Positions 53,642-62,653 of a stretch of 64,000 nt of DNA are shown in pieces. Position 1 is the stretch's first letter, and each line of letters starts with the position of its first letter. Origin of the DNA: Aliivibrio sp. 1S175 (GTDB lineage Bacteria; Pseudomonadota; Gammaproteobacteria; Enterobacterales; Vibrionaceae); contig NZ_MAJS01000013.1 in NCBI RefSeq assembly GCF_001690985.1, forward strand, positions 129,260 to 193,259. The letters run 5' to 3'. Position numbers and translations under genes: made by a program. Below the pieces are notes generated by a model, which saw only the letters and a program-made list of their open reading frames with translations, had not been told where the DNA came from and made no database searches.

Positions 53642-55753
53642 ATGCGTATTATTCATATTTTATTCATCACCATTTTGTTCTCTTCTATCTCAATGGTGCA
53701 CTCAAAAGACACGGAAAAAACCATTCGTGTTGGTGATGTCATCACCATCATGTTGCCAGGTGAAGAGTCTTTAAACAAAGATTTTCAAGTGGATAAACAA
53801 GGCCGAGTAATATTGCCAGAAATTGGACCTTTATTCGTTTCAGGAAAAACTGAAGCTCAGATGGTATCTAGTGTCACATTAAGTTTAAAAACCATATTAC
53901 AAGATTTACGTAACCTGCAAGTCTTTGTAAGTAAGCGCCAACTTATCATCAATATTCAAGGTTATGTAAAACAACCTGGGGAATATACCTTATCAGATGG
54001 TGATTCTGTTCAACTGGCTCTTTATGCGGCTGGCGGCTTACGCTCTGGGGCTCAATTAAACCGCTTGCAACTCCGTCGTTCAGACAAAGTGACGACCTTT
54101 AATTACAAAGCGTTTTTAGACTCGGGTGATCAATCTTTACTTCCAAAACTTCAATCATTAGATACGTTATTTATCCCTGCATCCCCAATGGTTGGTAATA
54201 TCGAGCAAGAGTTTGATCCATCAAAATTATCCCAAGCCGGTGATGCAACTGATGGTAAAAAAGCGATTAAAGTCTTTGGTGAGGTAAACGCTCCAGGGAC
54301 GTTCTCTTATAAATCAGGAACCAATCTTGTTGATGTATTAATGCGTGCTGGTGGGGTTACCCGTTACGCTGGTGTCGAACAAATTCGAGTTATCTCAAAA
54401 AACCAACCCGCCCTATTTAATCTAAAACGTTATTTAGATACCGGTGATGACAGTTTACTGCCCCCACTTGAAGTCGGGTCAACCATCTTTGTTCCAAAAC
54501 AAGAAGAAGAAATCAAATCGGGCTCAAACATGGTCTATGTCATGGGTGAAGTAGCAAAACCTGGTGCGTTTGAAGGTAAAAAAGGCGCTACCTTTATGGA
54601 TATCTTAGCGAACTCAGGTGGACCAACACGATTTGCGGAATCTCGTCAAATACGAATTATTAAAGCCAATGGTGCGGTAATTAATTTTGATTTATCCGGT
54701 TATACTGAAGGAACAAACTACCAACGCCCACCTGTAATTTCGGCTGGTGACGCGATTTTTGTTCCTGAAAAAACAGACATGAATGAAAAGTCGTGGTTAA
54801 AAATAGCGCCAAGTCGTGCTGTTCGAGTATTAGGTGAAGTACAACATCCAGGCCGTATTGAATGGTCAGATGAAATGTCATTTTTAGATTTATTAGCTCA
54901 TGTCGGTGGTCCAACCCTTCGAGGAGACACAACTCGAATCGAAATCGTAACCCCTGACCGTGAAGGTAATAATCAAGTTTATACTTTTAATTTAGATTCA
55001 TTTATTACCAAAGGAAAACCAGACTCTGCCCTGCCAACCATTAGAGCAGGGGCAACCATTCGAGTTCATGATTTGCCTCAAGATCCATCAGACAATAAAG
55101 CACAATGGGTTCGTCAAAGCTCAGACAGTTCAATCTACGTGTTTGGTCAAGTAAATGCCGCGGGGCGTTACCGTTTCACCAATGAAATGCATTTTCTAGA
55201 TATTTTATCTGCTGCTGACGGTCCAACTCTGGATGCCGATATTCATAATATTCGAGTGACGCATCGTGATAAAACTTACTCAAAAGTAAGTAAGTTAAAT
55301 CTAGCGCTTTATTTTGAAACAGGCGATGAATCCTTACTCCCTATTGTAAAAACAGGCGATACCATTTATATCCCAGAAAAAAACCGTATTTGGATTAATG
55401 AAAGCAAAGAAACGACCATTAGGGTACTTGGTGCGATCAACAAACCGGGACGCTACCGTTTCAATGACTCAATGACGTTATTGGATTTATTAGCAGAAGC
55501 GGGAGGCCCAAGTAATGTCGCTTATCTAGAGAAAATCAGTGTGGTAAATCACTCTCTAGATAAAGGGCGAGCAAGAACATTTGATCTTGTAGAGTTCAGT
55601 CGTACTGCTGATTTCAGAAGCCTTCCTGTATTAAGAGCCGGTGATACTATCTACATTCCCAATAAAGATGAAAGTACAATGGAACAAGTTCGAGTCGTAA
55701 TGAAAGATGTTTTTCAAGTCGTAGCAACTATTGCATTAATAGGAGCCTTGTAA
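53642..55753 (+). CDS. sypC: polysaccharide export protein with multiple SLBB domains, SypC-like
   Basis: The 703-residue protein has a signal peptide (about 1-22), a Poly_export domain (about 25-105; VGDVITIMLPGEE, VDKQGRVILPEIG) and about six SLBB-type units. Each unit is marked by a V.GEV..PG...Y/F entry and an LP.L..GDTI.VP exit (positions ~110, 210, 295, 400, 500, 595). This matches Wza/OtnA-type outer-membrane secretins for capsule or exopolysaccharide, enlarged by repeats. There is no lipobox Cys. A hydrophobic C-terminal segment (VVATIALIGAL) ends the protein. It overlaps the next gene by TAATG. Confidence 0.9.
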   Translation: MRIIHILFITILFSSISMVHSKDTEKTIRVGDVITIMLPGEESLNKDFQVDKQGRVILPEIGPLFVSGKTEAQMVSSVTLSLKTILQDLRNLQVFVSKRQLIINIQGYVKQPGEYTLSDGDSVQLALYAAGGLRSGAQLNRLQLRRSDKVTTFNYKAFLDSGDQSLLPKLQSLDTLFIPASPMVGNIEQEFDPSKLSQAGDATDGKKAIKVFGEVNAPGTFSYKSGTNLVDVLMRAGGVTRYAGVEQIRVISKNQPALFNLKRYLDTGDDSLLPPLEVGSTIFVPKQEEEIKSGSNMVYVMGEVAKPGAFEGKKGATFMDILANSGGPTRFAESRQIRIIKANGAVINFDLSGYTEGTNYQRPPVISAGDAIFVPEKTDMNEKSWLKIAPSRAVRVLGEVQHPGRIEWSDEMSFLDLLAHVGGPTLRGDTTRIEIVTPDREGNNQVYTFNLDSFITKGKPDSALPTIRAGATIRVHDLPQDPSDNKAQWVRQSSDSSIYVFGQVNAAGRYRFTNEMHFLDILSAADGPTLDADIHNIRVTHRDKTYSKVSKLNLALYFETGDESLLPIVKTGDTIYIPEKNRIWINESKETTIRVLGAINKPGRYRFNDSMTLLDLLAEAGGPSNVAYLEKISVVNHSLDKGRARTFDLVEFSRTADFRSLPVLRAGDTIYIPNKDESTMEQVRVVMKDVFQVVATIALIGAL

Positions 55754-56460
55754 TGAAAATACCATCATGCAACATGGAAATTGAACAAGTCTTTTTGCAA
55801 TTAGAACAACAAGAATGTCGTTCATTGTGTATTACGTCAACCAATTCAGGAGAAGGGGTTACCTCTTTAGCCCAAGCATTGACTGAGCGACACTTATTGG
55901 CAGGTTATCGAACGCTTCTGGTTGATCTTAATTTATTAAACCCAAGTTTAACGGCTTTATCTTTTATACCAGAATCAACACTCAACCCGACATCTACCCC
56001 ACATTATCTCGCTTTGACAGTGCAAGATAATATCGTCTTATCAGGGCTTCCTACGCCAACCGATAAAGCCGACATTATGGAACTTCGTCAACCTAAAAAC
56101 CTAAAAAAACAAATAGTTAAATGGCTTACTGAATTTGATAAGGTCATCATAGATTCGTCTTCACTATCTCAATTACACGCCGAAAGCATTCCCGCTCAAA
56201 CCATTGCGGGCTCATGCGACGGAACCATCGTCGTCGTACTATCAGGACAAACCCTAAAAGCCGAATTTCAAGCCGCAATAGAGTTATTAGAAAAAAACAA
56301 AGCAAATATCACCGGGTATGTTTTAAATGATAAATACAATCTAAGTTTAAAAAAGGAACTTTGTAGCAAGATTGAACGTTTGCACTTTTTACCTAAGCGC
56401 CTTTCTACTAAGTTAATTTCTATGATTCAACGTAATCGATTCTTATCAACAGTGGTGTAA
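55753..56460 (+). CDS. sypD: P-loop protein of BY-kinase/CpsD type with altered Walker A, SypD-like
   Basis: The 235-residue protein has the fold pattern of CpsD/Wzc cytoplasmic domains: a Walker A-like STNSGEGVTS (about 27-36), Walker A' LLVDLNLLNPSL (about 55-66) and a Walker B-like KVIIDSS (about 131-137). The usual GEGKT/S lysine is Val here, which should weaken ATP binding. No C-terminal tyrosine cluster is present. It probably partners the SLBB exporter and chain-length control. It is coupled on both sides by one-base overlaps. Confidence 0.83.
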   Translation: MKIPSCNMEIEQVFLQLEQQECRSLCITSTNSGEGVTSLAQALTERHLLAGYRTLLVDLNLLNPSLTALSFIPESTLNPTSTPHYLALTVQDNIVLSGLPTPTDKADIMELRQPKNLKKQIVKWLTEFDKVIIDSSSLSQLHAESIPAQTIAGSCDGTIVVVLSGQTLKAEFQAAIELLEKNKANITGYVLNDKYNLSLKKELCSKIERLHFLPKRLSTKLISMIQRNRFLSTVV

Positions 56461-57986
56461 TGATGACTAACTCCGTTTTATTTTTTGAAGACACTCAACC
56501 AACATCATTGAACTCAGTCAGAGTATTACGTCAGTCATTATCTAAGATACTCGACCGTTTAGATATTCATCAAACGTTTAAACATCAGTGCTTACTTTGC
56601 TTTTCTGAATGGAGTACGAACCTTGTTCTTCATCCAAAACAAACCAGTAAAAACATCACCGTCGCCTTAAAGAAAACAACAAAGTATTGGCAATTAGACA
56701 TCACTGACACGGGAGAGGTTTGGGACCCAACAAAACAGCACATCAATGCAAATATAAGCGACTTTAGTTTAAAATGTGGCGGTCGGGGTATCGATATCAT
56801 TCAAAACCAAACTGATGAGGTTGTTTACACTTCTTCGCATCAAAATAATGTTCTGACTTTAAAATGGGATCGCACTACTTTTCAAAAAAAACATCATATA
56901 TTGATTGTCGAAGACGACGCTACACTAAGGATCCTTTATCAAGCTTATCTTCAAAAAGAATTCACAATTACCACAAAAAATAACGGGGAAGAGGCGCTTG
57001 AATTTTTAAATCATGAAACGGTAGATTTGATCATATCCGATATTCAAATGCCCAAAATGAGTGGATTAGAACTAAGATCGCAACTGGAAAAAAAGGACAC
57101 GTTTTTTACTCCTTTTATTTTCCTGTCGCGTTTACAAGATACACATACCTTACAAAATGCGAATCAACTTGGTATTGATGATTACTTAGATAAATCCATT
57201 CAGAAAGAACAATTATTGCTCTCTATACATCGTGTATTAGCTCGCTTTGAACAAGTATATAAATCTCTTTCTCAACGGGTAAATCAAAAAATAACAAATA
57301 CATTACTGCCACATACTGAACTTAATTCCTCCCATTGGAAAATCGTATCCCAGCAACGTAATACAGGTCAGGGCGGAGGCGATTTTTTACTTTCTAAAAC
57401 AGAAGGAGGGACATCACTATTATTACTTGCGGATGTCATGGGCCACGATGAAAGTGCCAAGTTTTTCGCTTACGCTTATGCTGGATACATCCGAGGTTTA
57501 ATGCAAAATACAGATATCACTCAACCCGCACAATTGTTATCTCACCTCTCAAATAATGCATTTAAAGACCAACTGTTGTCACAAACCATGTTAACAAGTT
57601 GTTGTTTAAGTTTCATTTCTGGTGATACGATAAAGATCAGTAGCGCTGGACACCCTGCCCCTCTCCACATTTCATCAAAAGGGCTACAGACTATCGATAT
57701 CCAAGGGACATTGCCGGGGTTATTACCACAAACAAAATATAAGGAAAAGCCCTTAACACTAAAGAAAGGTGAGCGTTTAGCTCTATTCACGGATGGACTA
57801 TTTGAATCCGGTGATTCCATTTCAGAAAGAGAAACGCTAGAAACCGCATTAAAAGAAAACTTAGTATCAACGCTACATAAGCCAATCGAACAAGCTCTAG
57901 AAGACGTAATGAAGTGCTTTGATAAATTAGCAGGGACACCTCCTAATGATGATGCATTATTGCTTTTAATTGAACGCAAAAACTAA
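56460..57986 (+). CDS. sypE: kinase/receiver/PP2C regulator, SypE-like
   Basis: The 508-residue protein has three parts: an N-terminal RsbW-like GHKL kinase (about 10-135; DTGEVWDP, CGGRGIDIIQN), a receiver (about 143-265; Asp near 193 in ISDIQMP) and a C-terminal PP2C phosphatase (about 275-505; GQGGGDFLL, ADVMGHDE, FTDGLFESGD, NDDALLLLI). This is exactly the SypE architecture, in which receiver state switches the enzyme between phosphorylating and dephosphorylating SypA. The SypA-like STAS protein is four genes upstream. Confidence 0.92.
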   Translation: MMTNSVLFFEDTQPTSLNSVRVLRQSLSKILDRLDIHQTFKHQCLLCFSEWSTNLVLHPKQTSKNITVALKKTTKYWQLDITDTGEVWDPTKQHINANISDFSLKCGGRGIDIIQNQTDEVVYTSSHQNNVLTLKWDRTTFQKKHHILIVEDDATLRILYQAYLQKEFTITTKNNGEEALEFLNHETVDLIISDIQMPKMSGLELRSQLEKKDTFFTPFIFLSRLQDTHTLQNANQLGIDDYLDKSIQKEQLLLSIHRVLARFEQVYKSLSQRVNQKITNTLLPHTELNSSHWKIVSQQRNTGQGGGDFLLSKTEGGTSLLLLADVMGHDESAKFFAYAYAGYIRGLMQNTDITQPAQLLSHLSNNAFKDQLLSQTMLTSCCLSFISGDTIKISSAGHPAPLHISSKGLQTIDIQGTLPGLLPQTKYKEKPLTLKKGERLALFTDGLFESGDSISERETLETALKENLVSTLHKPIEQALEDVMKCFDKLAGTPPNDDALLLLIERKN

Positions 57987-58018
57987 TGAAATGGCACTTT
58001 AGAGATGAGAGGCAACTT

Positions 58019-58714
58019 ATGAACACATATAAAAAAACAGCACCAAAAACATGGGCCAGCATCATTACCTTTATTGTTCTTCTTATTTTAGCTATTCAAT
58101 TTAGCTCAGGAGTCCTTCAACTAATATCGACAATCAGTATCGCTTTTTTTATCGGGGTATTAGTCACTCGAGCTCAGTTGCAGCCTATTGATACTCCGAT
58201 AAAAGATCAAAAAATCGCCTCATCTAAAGTCGACATAAAAAAAGAAAAAAAATCAGAACAAGATAATTATCATGTTGATGAAACCATTTCAGAATCGCCA
58301 ACACTACAAATGCAAACTACGTCACAAAATGAAGAGAAAGAAGAAGAAGACGAACCCTCTATGGTATTAATTGATGAAAAGATTATTCAACAAATCATCA
58401 AAGATACCGACGCTAGTGTCATGCCCGAATTAATTAAGTTCTATCTTATAGAATCCAAAGAGCGTGTTGAAACCATTACAAATGCCGCCCATACTAAAGA
58501 CTTGTATGTACTAGAATTTGAAGCCCATACGCTAGGAAGCAGCTCTCTCACTCTTGGTAATGCTGCCTTATCTGCCATTGCTCGCCAAATAGAATTACAC
58601 TGTATTCAACACCAATTTGATGATGCTTTGGCCAAGGCCCGTTTATTACCAGACATCGCACAAGAGTCATTTTTAGCACTAGAGCAACGAAACGCTTTAG
58701 GCTTCACAAATTAA
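58019..58714 (+). CDS. membrane HPt protein in the SypF position
   Basis: The 231-residue protein has two membrane segments (about 12-28 and 30-47), a charged Lys/Glu-rich linker (about 60-115) and an HPt domain (about 120-225) with the active His in FEAHTLGSSSLTLG. In A. fischeri SypF is a full hybrid kinase whose HPt passes phosphate to SypG; here the kinase and receiver parts are absent and only membrane anchor plus HPt remain. It should take phosphate from a separate hybrid kinase such as 47691-50372. The start is the ATG behind GAGAGG; an upstream ATG would add eleven residues without a ribosome site. Confidence 0.85.
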   Translation: MNTYKKTAPKTWASIITFIVLLILAIQFSSGVLQLISTISIAFFIGVLVTRAQLQPIDTPIKDQKIASSKVDIKKEKKSEQDNYHVDETISESPTLQMQTTSQNEEKEEEDEPSMVLIDEKIIQQIIKDTDASVMPELIKFYLIESKERVETITNAAHTKDLYVLEFEAHTLGSSSLTLGNAALSAIARQIELHCIQHQFDDALAKARLLPDIAQESFLALEQRNALGFTN

Positions 58715-58766
58715 AATCAAAAAAACAGTACAATAAAAAACTGCTAGGTAAAACAGGACGTTGCTT

Positions 58767-60227
58767 ATGCTACAAAAAGTACTTTTAGTTGAAGATTCAA
58801 CCTCTTTGGCTATCCTCTACAAACAATATGTAAAGGATGAGCCTTATGAATTCTTTCATGTCACCACAGGAGAGCAAGCAAAAGCTTTCATGGAGAAGAA
58901 TCCACCACAGTTGGTGATTCTTGATTTAAAATTGCCTGATATGTCTGGGCAAGATGTTCTGGCATGGATGAAAGAAAAACAATTGCCATGTGCCGTCATC
59001 GTTGCAACTGCACACGGAACAATTAATATCGCCGTCAATTTATTACAAAGCGGTGCTGATGATTTCATTGAAAAACCCATCCAAGCTAATCGCTTAAAAG
59101 CCTCTATCGCTAATCATTTAAAACGTAATAAATTAGAAGGGTTAGTCGAAGATCTACAGAACACCTTTAACCGTAAAAAATATCAAGGGTTTATTGGCTC
59201 AAGCCTACCAATGCAAGCGGTATACAAAACCATTGATGCTGTAGCTCCAACCACGGCTAGCGTGTTCATTTATGGTGAAAGTGGTACTGGTAAAGAAGTC
59301 TGTGCAGAAGCCATTCATTATCAAAGCCAACGCAACAACAAAGCTTTTGTCGCAATAAACTGTGGTGCCATCCCTAGAGACTTAATGGAAAGTGAAATAT
59401 TTGGTCACATAAAAGGGGCGTTTACAGGGGCAACAACCGATCGTAAAGGCGCGGCAATGATGGCTAACGGTGGCACGTTATTTCTCGATGAGTTATGCGA
59501 AATGGAATTGGAAATGCAGAAAAAATTACTGCGATTTCTACAAACGGGACGCTTTACCCCATTAGGCGGAAGTAAAGAACTCAGTACAAACATTCGTATT
59601 ATTTGTGCGACTAACCGAGATCCTCTTACCGAGGTAAACGAAGGTCGCTTTAGAGAAGATCTCTATTATCGAGTTCATGTCGTTCCTATTCAAATGCCAC
59701 CACTGCGAGATCGTGGCACTGATATTATTGATATTGCGTCTTTCTTCTTAAAGAAATACGCAAAAGAAGACAAAAAGAAATTCAAAGCCATGTCTCGTGA
59801 AGTTGAATTAAGACTGTGTAATTACGCATGGCCAGGAAACGTTCGCCAACTGCAAAATATCATCAGAAACGTCGTGGTTCTTCATAATGAAACTCATGTG
59901 GCAATAGAGCATCTACCACCACCATTAAATCAACCGTTAGCCTCTCCTATTGTAAAACCAATGGCATCACGAGAAGCACCAACACAAGTATATAAAGAGG
60001 CCGAGGCGGTAGCCCAACCAATAACTGAACCTACTCAAGCGCATCATCAAGACGTTAACACTAGTACGATTCGCCCTATGGCTGATATTGAAAGAGAAGT
60101 CATTCAAAATGCCATTGACCATTGCGATGGAAATGTTCTCAATGCTGCGGTATTGCTAGAACTAAGCCCATCAACCCTGTATCGAAAAAAACAGGCATGG
60201 GAAGCGTATGAAGAGTCAGATTCATAA
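58767..60227 (+). CDS. sypG: sigma54-dependent response regulator, SypG-like
   Basis: The 486-residue protein has a receiver (about 1-120; Asp near 53 in LDLKLPD), an AAA+ sigma54-interaction domain (about 145-380; Walker A GESGTGKE, GAFTGA intact, GTLFLDE) and a Fis-type helix-turn-helix (about 440-480). It should activate sigma54 promoters when phosphorylated; two such promoters with SypG-type boxes are visible before sypA and sypI. The start is the ATG behind AGGACG; a TTG two codons earlier is possible. The last 20 bases overlap the next gene. Confidence 0.93.
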   Translation: MLQKVLLVEDSTSLAILYKQYVKDEPYEFFHVTTGEQAKAFMEKNPPQLVILDLKLPDMSGQDVLAWMKEKQLPCAVIVATAHGTINIAVNLLQSGADDFIEKPIQANRLKASIANHLKRNKLEGLVEDLQNTFNRKKYQGFIGSSLPMQAVYKTIDAVAPTTASVFIYGESGTGKEVCAEAIHYQSQRNNKAFVAINCGAIPRDLMESEIFGHIKGAFTGATTDRKGAAMMANGGTLFLDELCEMELEMQKKLLRFLQTGRFTPLGGSKELSTNIRIICATNRDPLTEVNEGRFREDLYYRVHVVPIQMPPLRDRGTDIIDIASFFLKKYAKEDKKKFKAMSREVELRLCNYAWPGNVRQLQNIIRNVVVLHNETHVAIEHLPPPLNQPLASPIVKPMASREAPTQVYKEAEAVAQPITEPTQAHHQDVNTSTIRPMADIEREVIQNAIDHCDGNVLNAAVLLELSPSTLYRKKQAWEAYEESDS

Positions 60228-61236
60228 AAAAAACACTGATATTTGGTTATTATTAGACAGCCAAGATGTGGGAGGCATTGAATCCCACATCTTGCAACTT
60301 GCACAAGGACTAAGATCATTCCAACGTTCGGTTCGAGTTATTTTTCTGCGTCAATACGAACACACGCACCCTCTGATCAGTTTGTTAAACGACGCTAATA
60401 TTCCTTATCGCTTTTTAAATGGATCATTACGTGATTTATTTCGTTATGCTCGTCACCACTCCCCTTCTGTAATCCATTCTCACGGTTACAAAGCGGCGAT
60501 ATACTCACGGTTACTGCGTTTATCTTTACTTACCTCCCATCAAAAAATACGCTTTATTAATACGTTTCATGCCGGGGAAGTGAGTAAAGGTAAATTGGCA
60601 ATTTATGATTTTCTAGACCGTTGGACCGCCCTATTAAGTCATCACAACTTTTCTGTCAGTGAAAACATTAATCTGCGTATACCAAGTAACACAACGGTAT
60701 TAAATAATTTCATATCAACAAAAAATCTTTCTTTGTCTCAAGGAACCAATATTGCTTTTGTGGGGCGATTAAGCCATGAAAAAGCGCCGGACCGATTCAT
60801 TCAATTAGCCGAGCAGCACCCAAAGCATCAATTTCATGTTTATGGCTCCGGCCCTATGGAAAAAGACATAAATCAACAAGCACCAACCAATGTGATGTGT
60901 CATGGCCATCAAAATTCAATGGATACTATCTGGCAGGACATTGGATTATTAATTATTTGCTCTCGCTATGAAGGCTTACCGATGACAGCCCTAGAGGCAA
61001 TGGGAAGAGGGATCCCTGTTATTTCAACTCCTGTCGGTAATTTGAAAAAATTAATAACACACGGAGAAAATGGTTGGATAACTGCACCAGAACAGCTTTC
61101 TCACTGTTTATCAAACTGGTTTATACTCCCTCACTTACAAAAAGAATCAATACAACAGAGCGCACAGCAAACCATTAAAAAACACTTTTCTAGCGATGCG
61201 ATTATCCCAATACTATTAAGTGTCTATCAGGTATAA
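60208..61236 (+). CDS. sypH: family 4 glycosyltransferase, SypH-like
   Basis: The 342-residue GT-B enzyme has an N-terminal GGIESHILQLAQGL acceptor-side loop, HSHGYKAAIYSR (about 91) and a C-terminal donor site with FVGRLSHEKAPDRFI (about 182) and the retaining GT4 motif CSRYEGLPMTALEAMGRG (about 250-268). It should add a sugar to the lipid-linked repeat unit of the syp-like polymer on the cytoplasmic side. The donor cannot be told. It is translationally coupled to the activator gene by a 20-base overlap. Confidence 0.87.
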   Translation: MKSQIHKKNTDIWLLLDSQDVGGIESHILQLAQGLRSFQRSVRVIFLRQYEHTHPLISLLNDANIPYRFLNGSLRDLFRYARHHSPSVIHSHGYKAAIYSRLLRLSLLTSHQKIRFINTFHAGEVSKGKLAIYDFLDRWTALLSHHNFSVSENINLRIPSNTTVLNNFISTKNLSLSQGTNIAFVGRLSHEKAPDRFIQLAEQHPKHQFHVYGSGPMEKDINQQAPTNVMCHGHQNSMDTIWQDIGLLIICSRYEGLPMTALEAMGRGIPVISTPVGNLKKLITHGENGWITAPEQLSHCLSNWFILPHLQKESIQQSAQQTIKKHFSSDAIIPILLSVYQV

Positions 61237-61294
61237 GCCCCTATCAATGTATATTTCATTTCTAACGATTGTGCTTTTTTTAAATAGAAAATGA

Positions 61295-61309
61295 TTCTCA
61301 ATTTGAGAA
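61295..61309 (+). promoter_or_regulatory. palindromic SypG-type box upstream of sypI-like gene
   Basis: TTCTCA-ATT-TGAGAA is a 6-3-6 inverted repeat containing the SypG core on both strands. It lies about 65 bases ahead of the sigma54 promoter. Confidence 0.68.
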
Positions 61310-61369
61310 AACGCAGTAGATATAAATTATAAATCGTTTAAAATCAAAAAGATAAAAGACATTACAATC

Positions 61370-61385
61370 TGGCACTTTCTTTGCT
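61370..61385 (+). promoter_or_regulatory. sigma54 promoter of sypI-like operon
   Basis: TGGCAC-TTTCT-TTGCT is a near-perfect sigma54 promoter with GG (61371) and GC (61383) ten bases apart. An internal promoter at sypI is also known in the A. fischeri cluster. Confidence 0.85.
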
Positions 61386-61426
61386 CTATCTCTATATGTT
61401 CAAGAGTAAAGTAAGGGAGGTGGCTC

Positions 61427-62653
61427 ATGTCAAACAACATAAAAAAAACGTTACTGTTTATACATTATGAGAATGGTTGGAATCGTAGTTCTGAGATCTG
61501 TCTAATCAACCTCATCAAAAATATTAACCACCAAAAATATAACTGTATTTTATGGTGCAACCAACAATACCTTGCAGATAAAATACAGAAGCAAATCATT
61601 GCAAGCTATATCACACCGTTTACGGTATTACTTGGTTGGCAATCTCCCCGTTTTTCTCTTTCTAATTGGCATGAGTTTTATCAGCAGGGTAAAGATATTA
61701 TACACCGACATCATGTTGATTTAATCCATTGTAACAGTGCCGTCCCCTGTCAATGGATGAACCTAGTCGCTCGTCATACTCATACTCCACTTGTGACCCA
61801 CTTACATGCCCAATATTCATTACGAGATCGCTTAAGCTTAGGCCTTCATTTTAGCCCTAAATTAATCACGGTCAGTGACGCTGTTGGTCAAAACTTATTA
61901 CTTGATGGCTATAAAGAGAGAAATATAACAATAGTTCCAAATGGGATAAATACAAAGAAGCTAAACGCTCAAAAATCCACGTTATTAAGAGAACAATTAA
62001 ACATTGATAAAAGCGCTTTTGTCTTGGCTACGTCAGGCTCACTGATTTATAGAAAAGGCATTGATTTAATTATAGAAAGCTTACATAAACTCGATGCAAC
62101 CTCACTTAACTTGCATCTGGTAATTATTGGAGATGGAGAAGAAAAAACCAATCTAGAATCCCAAGTTGAGCAGTTAAAATTAACAAATAATGTTCATTTT
62201 TTAGGTGAACAATGCAATGTTGTTGGACTATTAAAAAGTGATATCAATGCTTATATCAATGGCGCTAGAGACGAAGCGTTTGGATTAGCTTTAGTTGAAG
62301 CGTCTCTTGCTCAGTTGCCTGTTATTGCTCCTATGGTTGGAGGGATCCCAGAAGTCATCTCTCATTATGAAACCGGCCTATTAACCCAAGTAAATGACAG
62401 TGATTCTTTTGCCAAAGCCATCATGGTATTGATGAATAATCCATACTTGGCTAATCGAATGGGACGAAGAGGTAAAGAAACCGTATACCGTCACTTTACT
62501 CTGTCCCACTACACTCAACAATTTGAGCATATTTATGAAAAGCAACTCAGTACAACAACCAAATCAAGGTATTCAAGACCATTTTGGCAAACGATCCAAC
62601 CTCTTTTATCCAATGCCTTCGACCTGTTTTTTAAAAATAATGAGATAAAATAA
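61427..62653 (+). CDS. sypI: family 4 glycosyltransferase, SypI-like
   Basis: The 408-residue GT-B enzyme has HCNSAVPCQW and LVTHLHAQ in the acceptor half. The donor half has ITIVPNGINTKKL (about 165), GSLIYRKGIDLIIESL, GDGEEKTNLE and the GT4 signature ARDEAFGLALVEASLAQLPVIA. It acts in the cytoplasm on the syp-like repeat unit. A GGGAGG ribosome site is present, and expression starts from its own sigma54 promoter. The stop overlaps the next start (TAATG). Confidence 0.87.
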   Translation: MSNNIKKTLLFIHYENGWNRSSEICLINLIKNINHQKYNCILWCNQQYLADKIQKQIIASYITPFTVLLGWQSPRFSLSNWHEFYQQGKDIIHRHHVDLIHCNSAVPCQWMNLVARHTHTPLVTHLHAQYSLRDRLSLGLHFSPKLITVSDAVGQNLLLDGYKERNITIVPNGINTKKLNAQKSTLLREQLNIDKSAFVLATSGSLIYRKGIDLIIESLHKLDATSLNLHLVIIGDGEEKTNLESQVEQLKLTNNVHFLGEQCNVVGLLKSDINAYINGARDEAFGLALVEASLAQLPVIAPMVGGIPEVISHYETGLLTQVNDSDSFAKAIMVLMNNPYLANRMGRRGKETVYRHFTLSHYTQQFEHIYEKQLSTTTKSRYSRPFWQTIQPLLSNAFDLFFKNNEIK

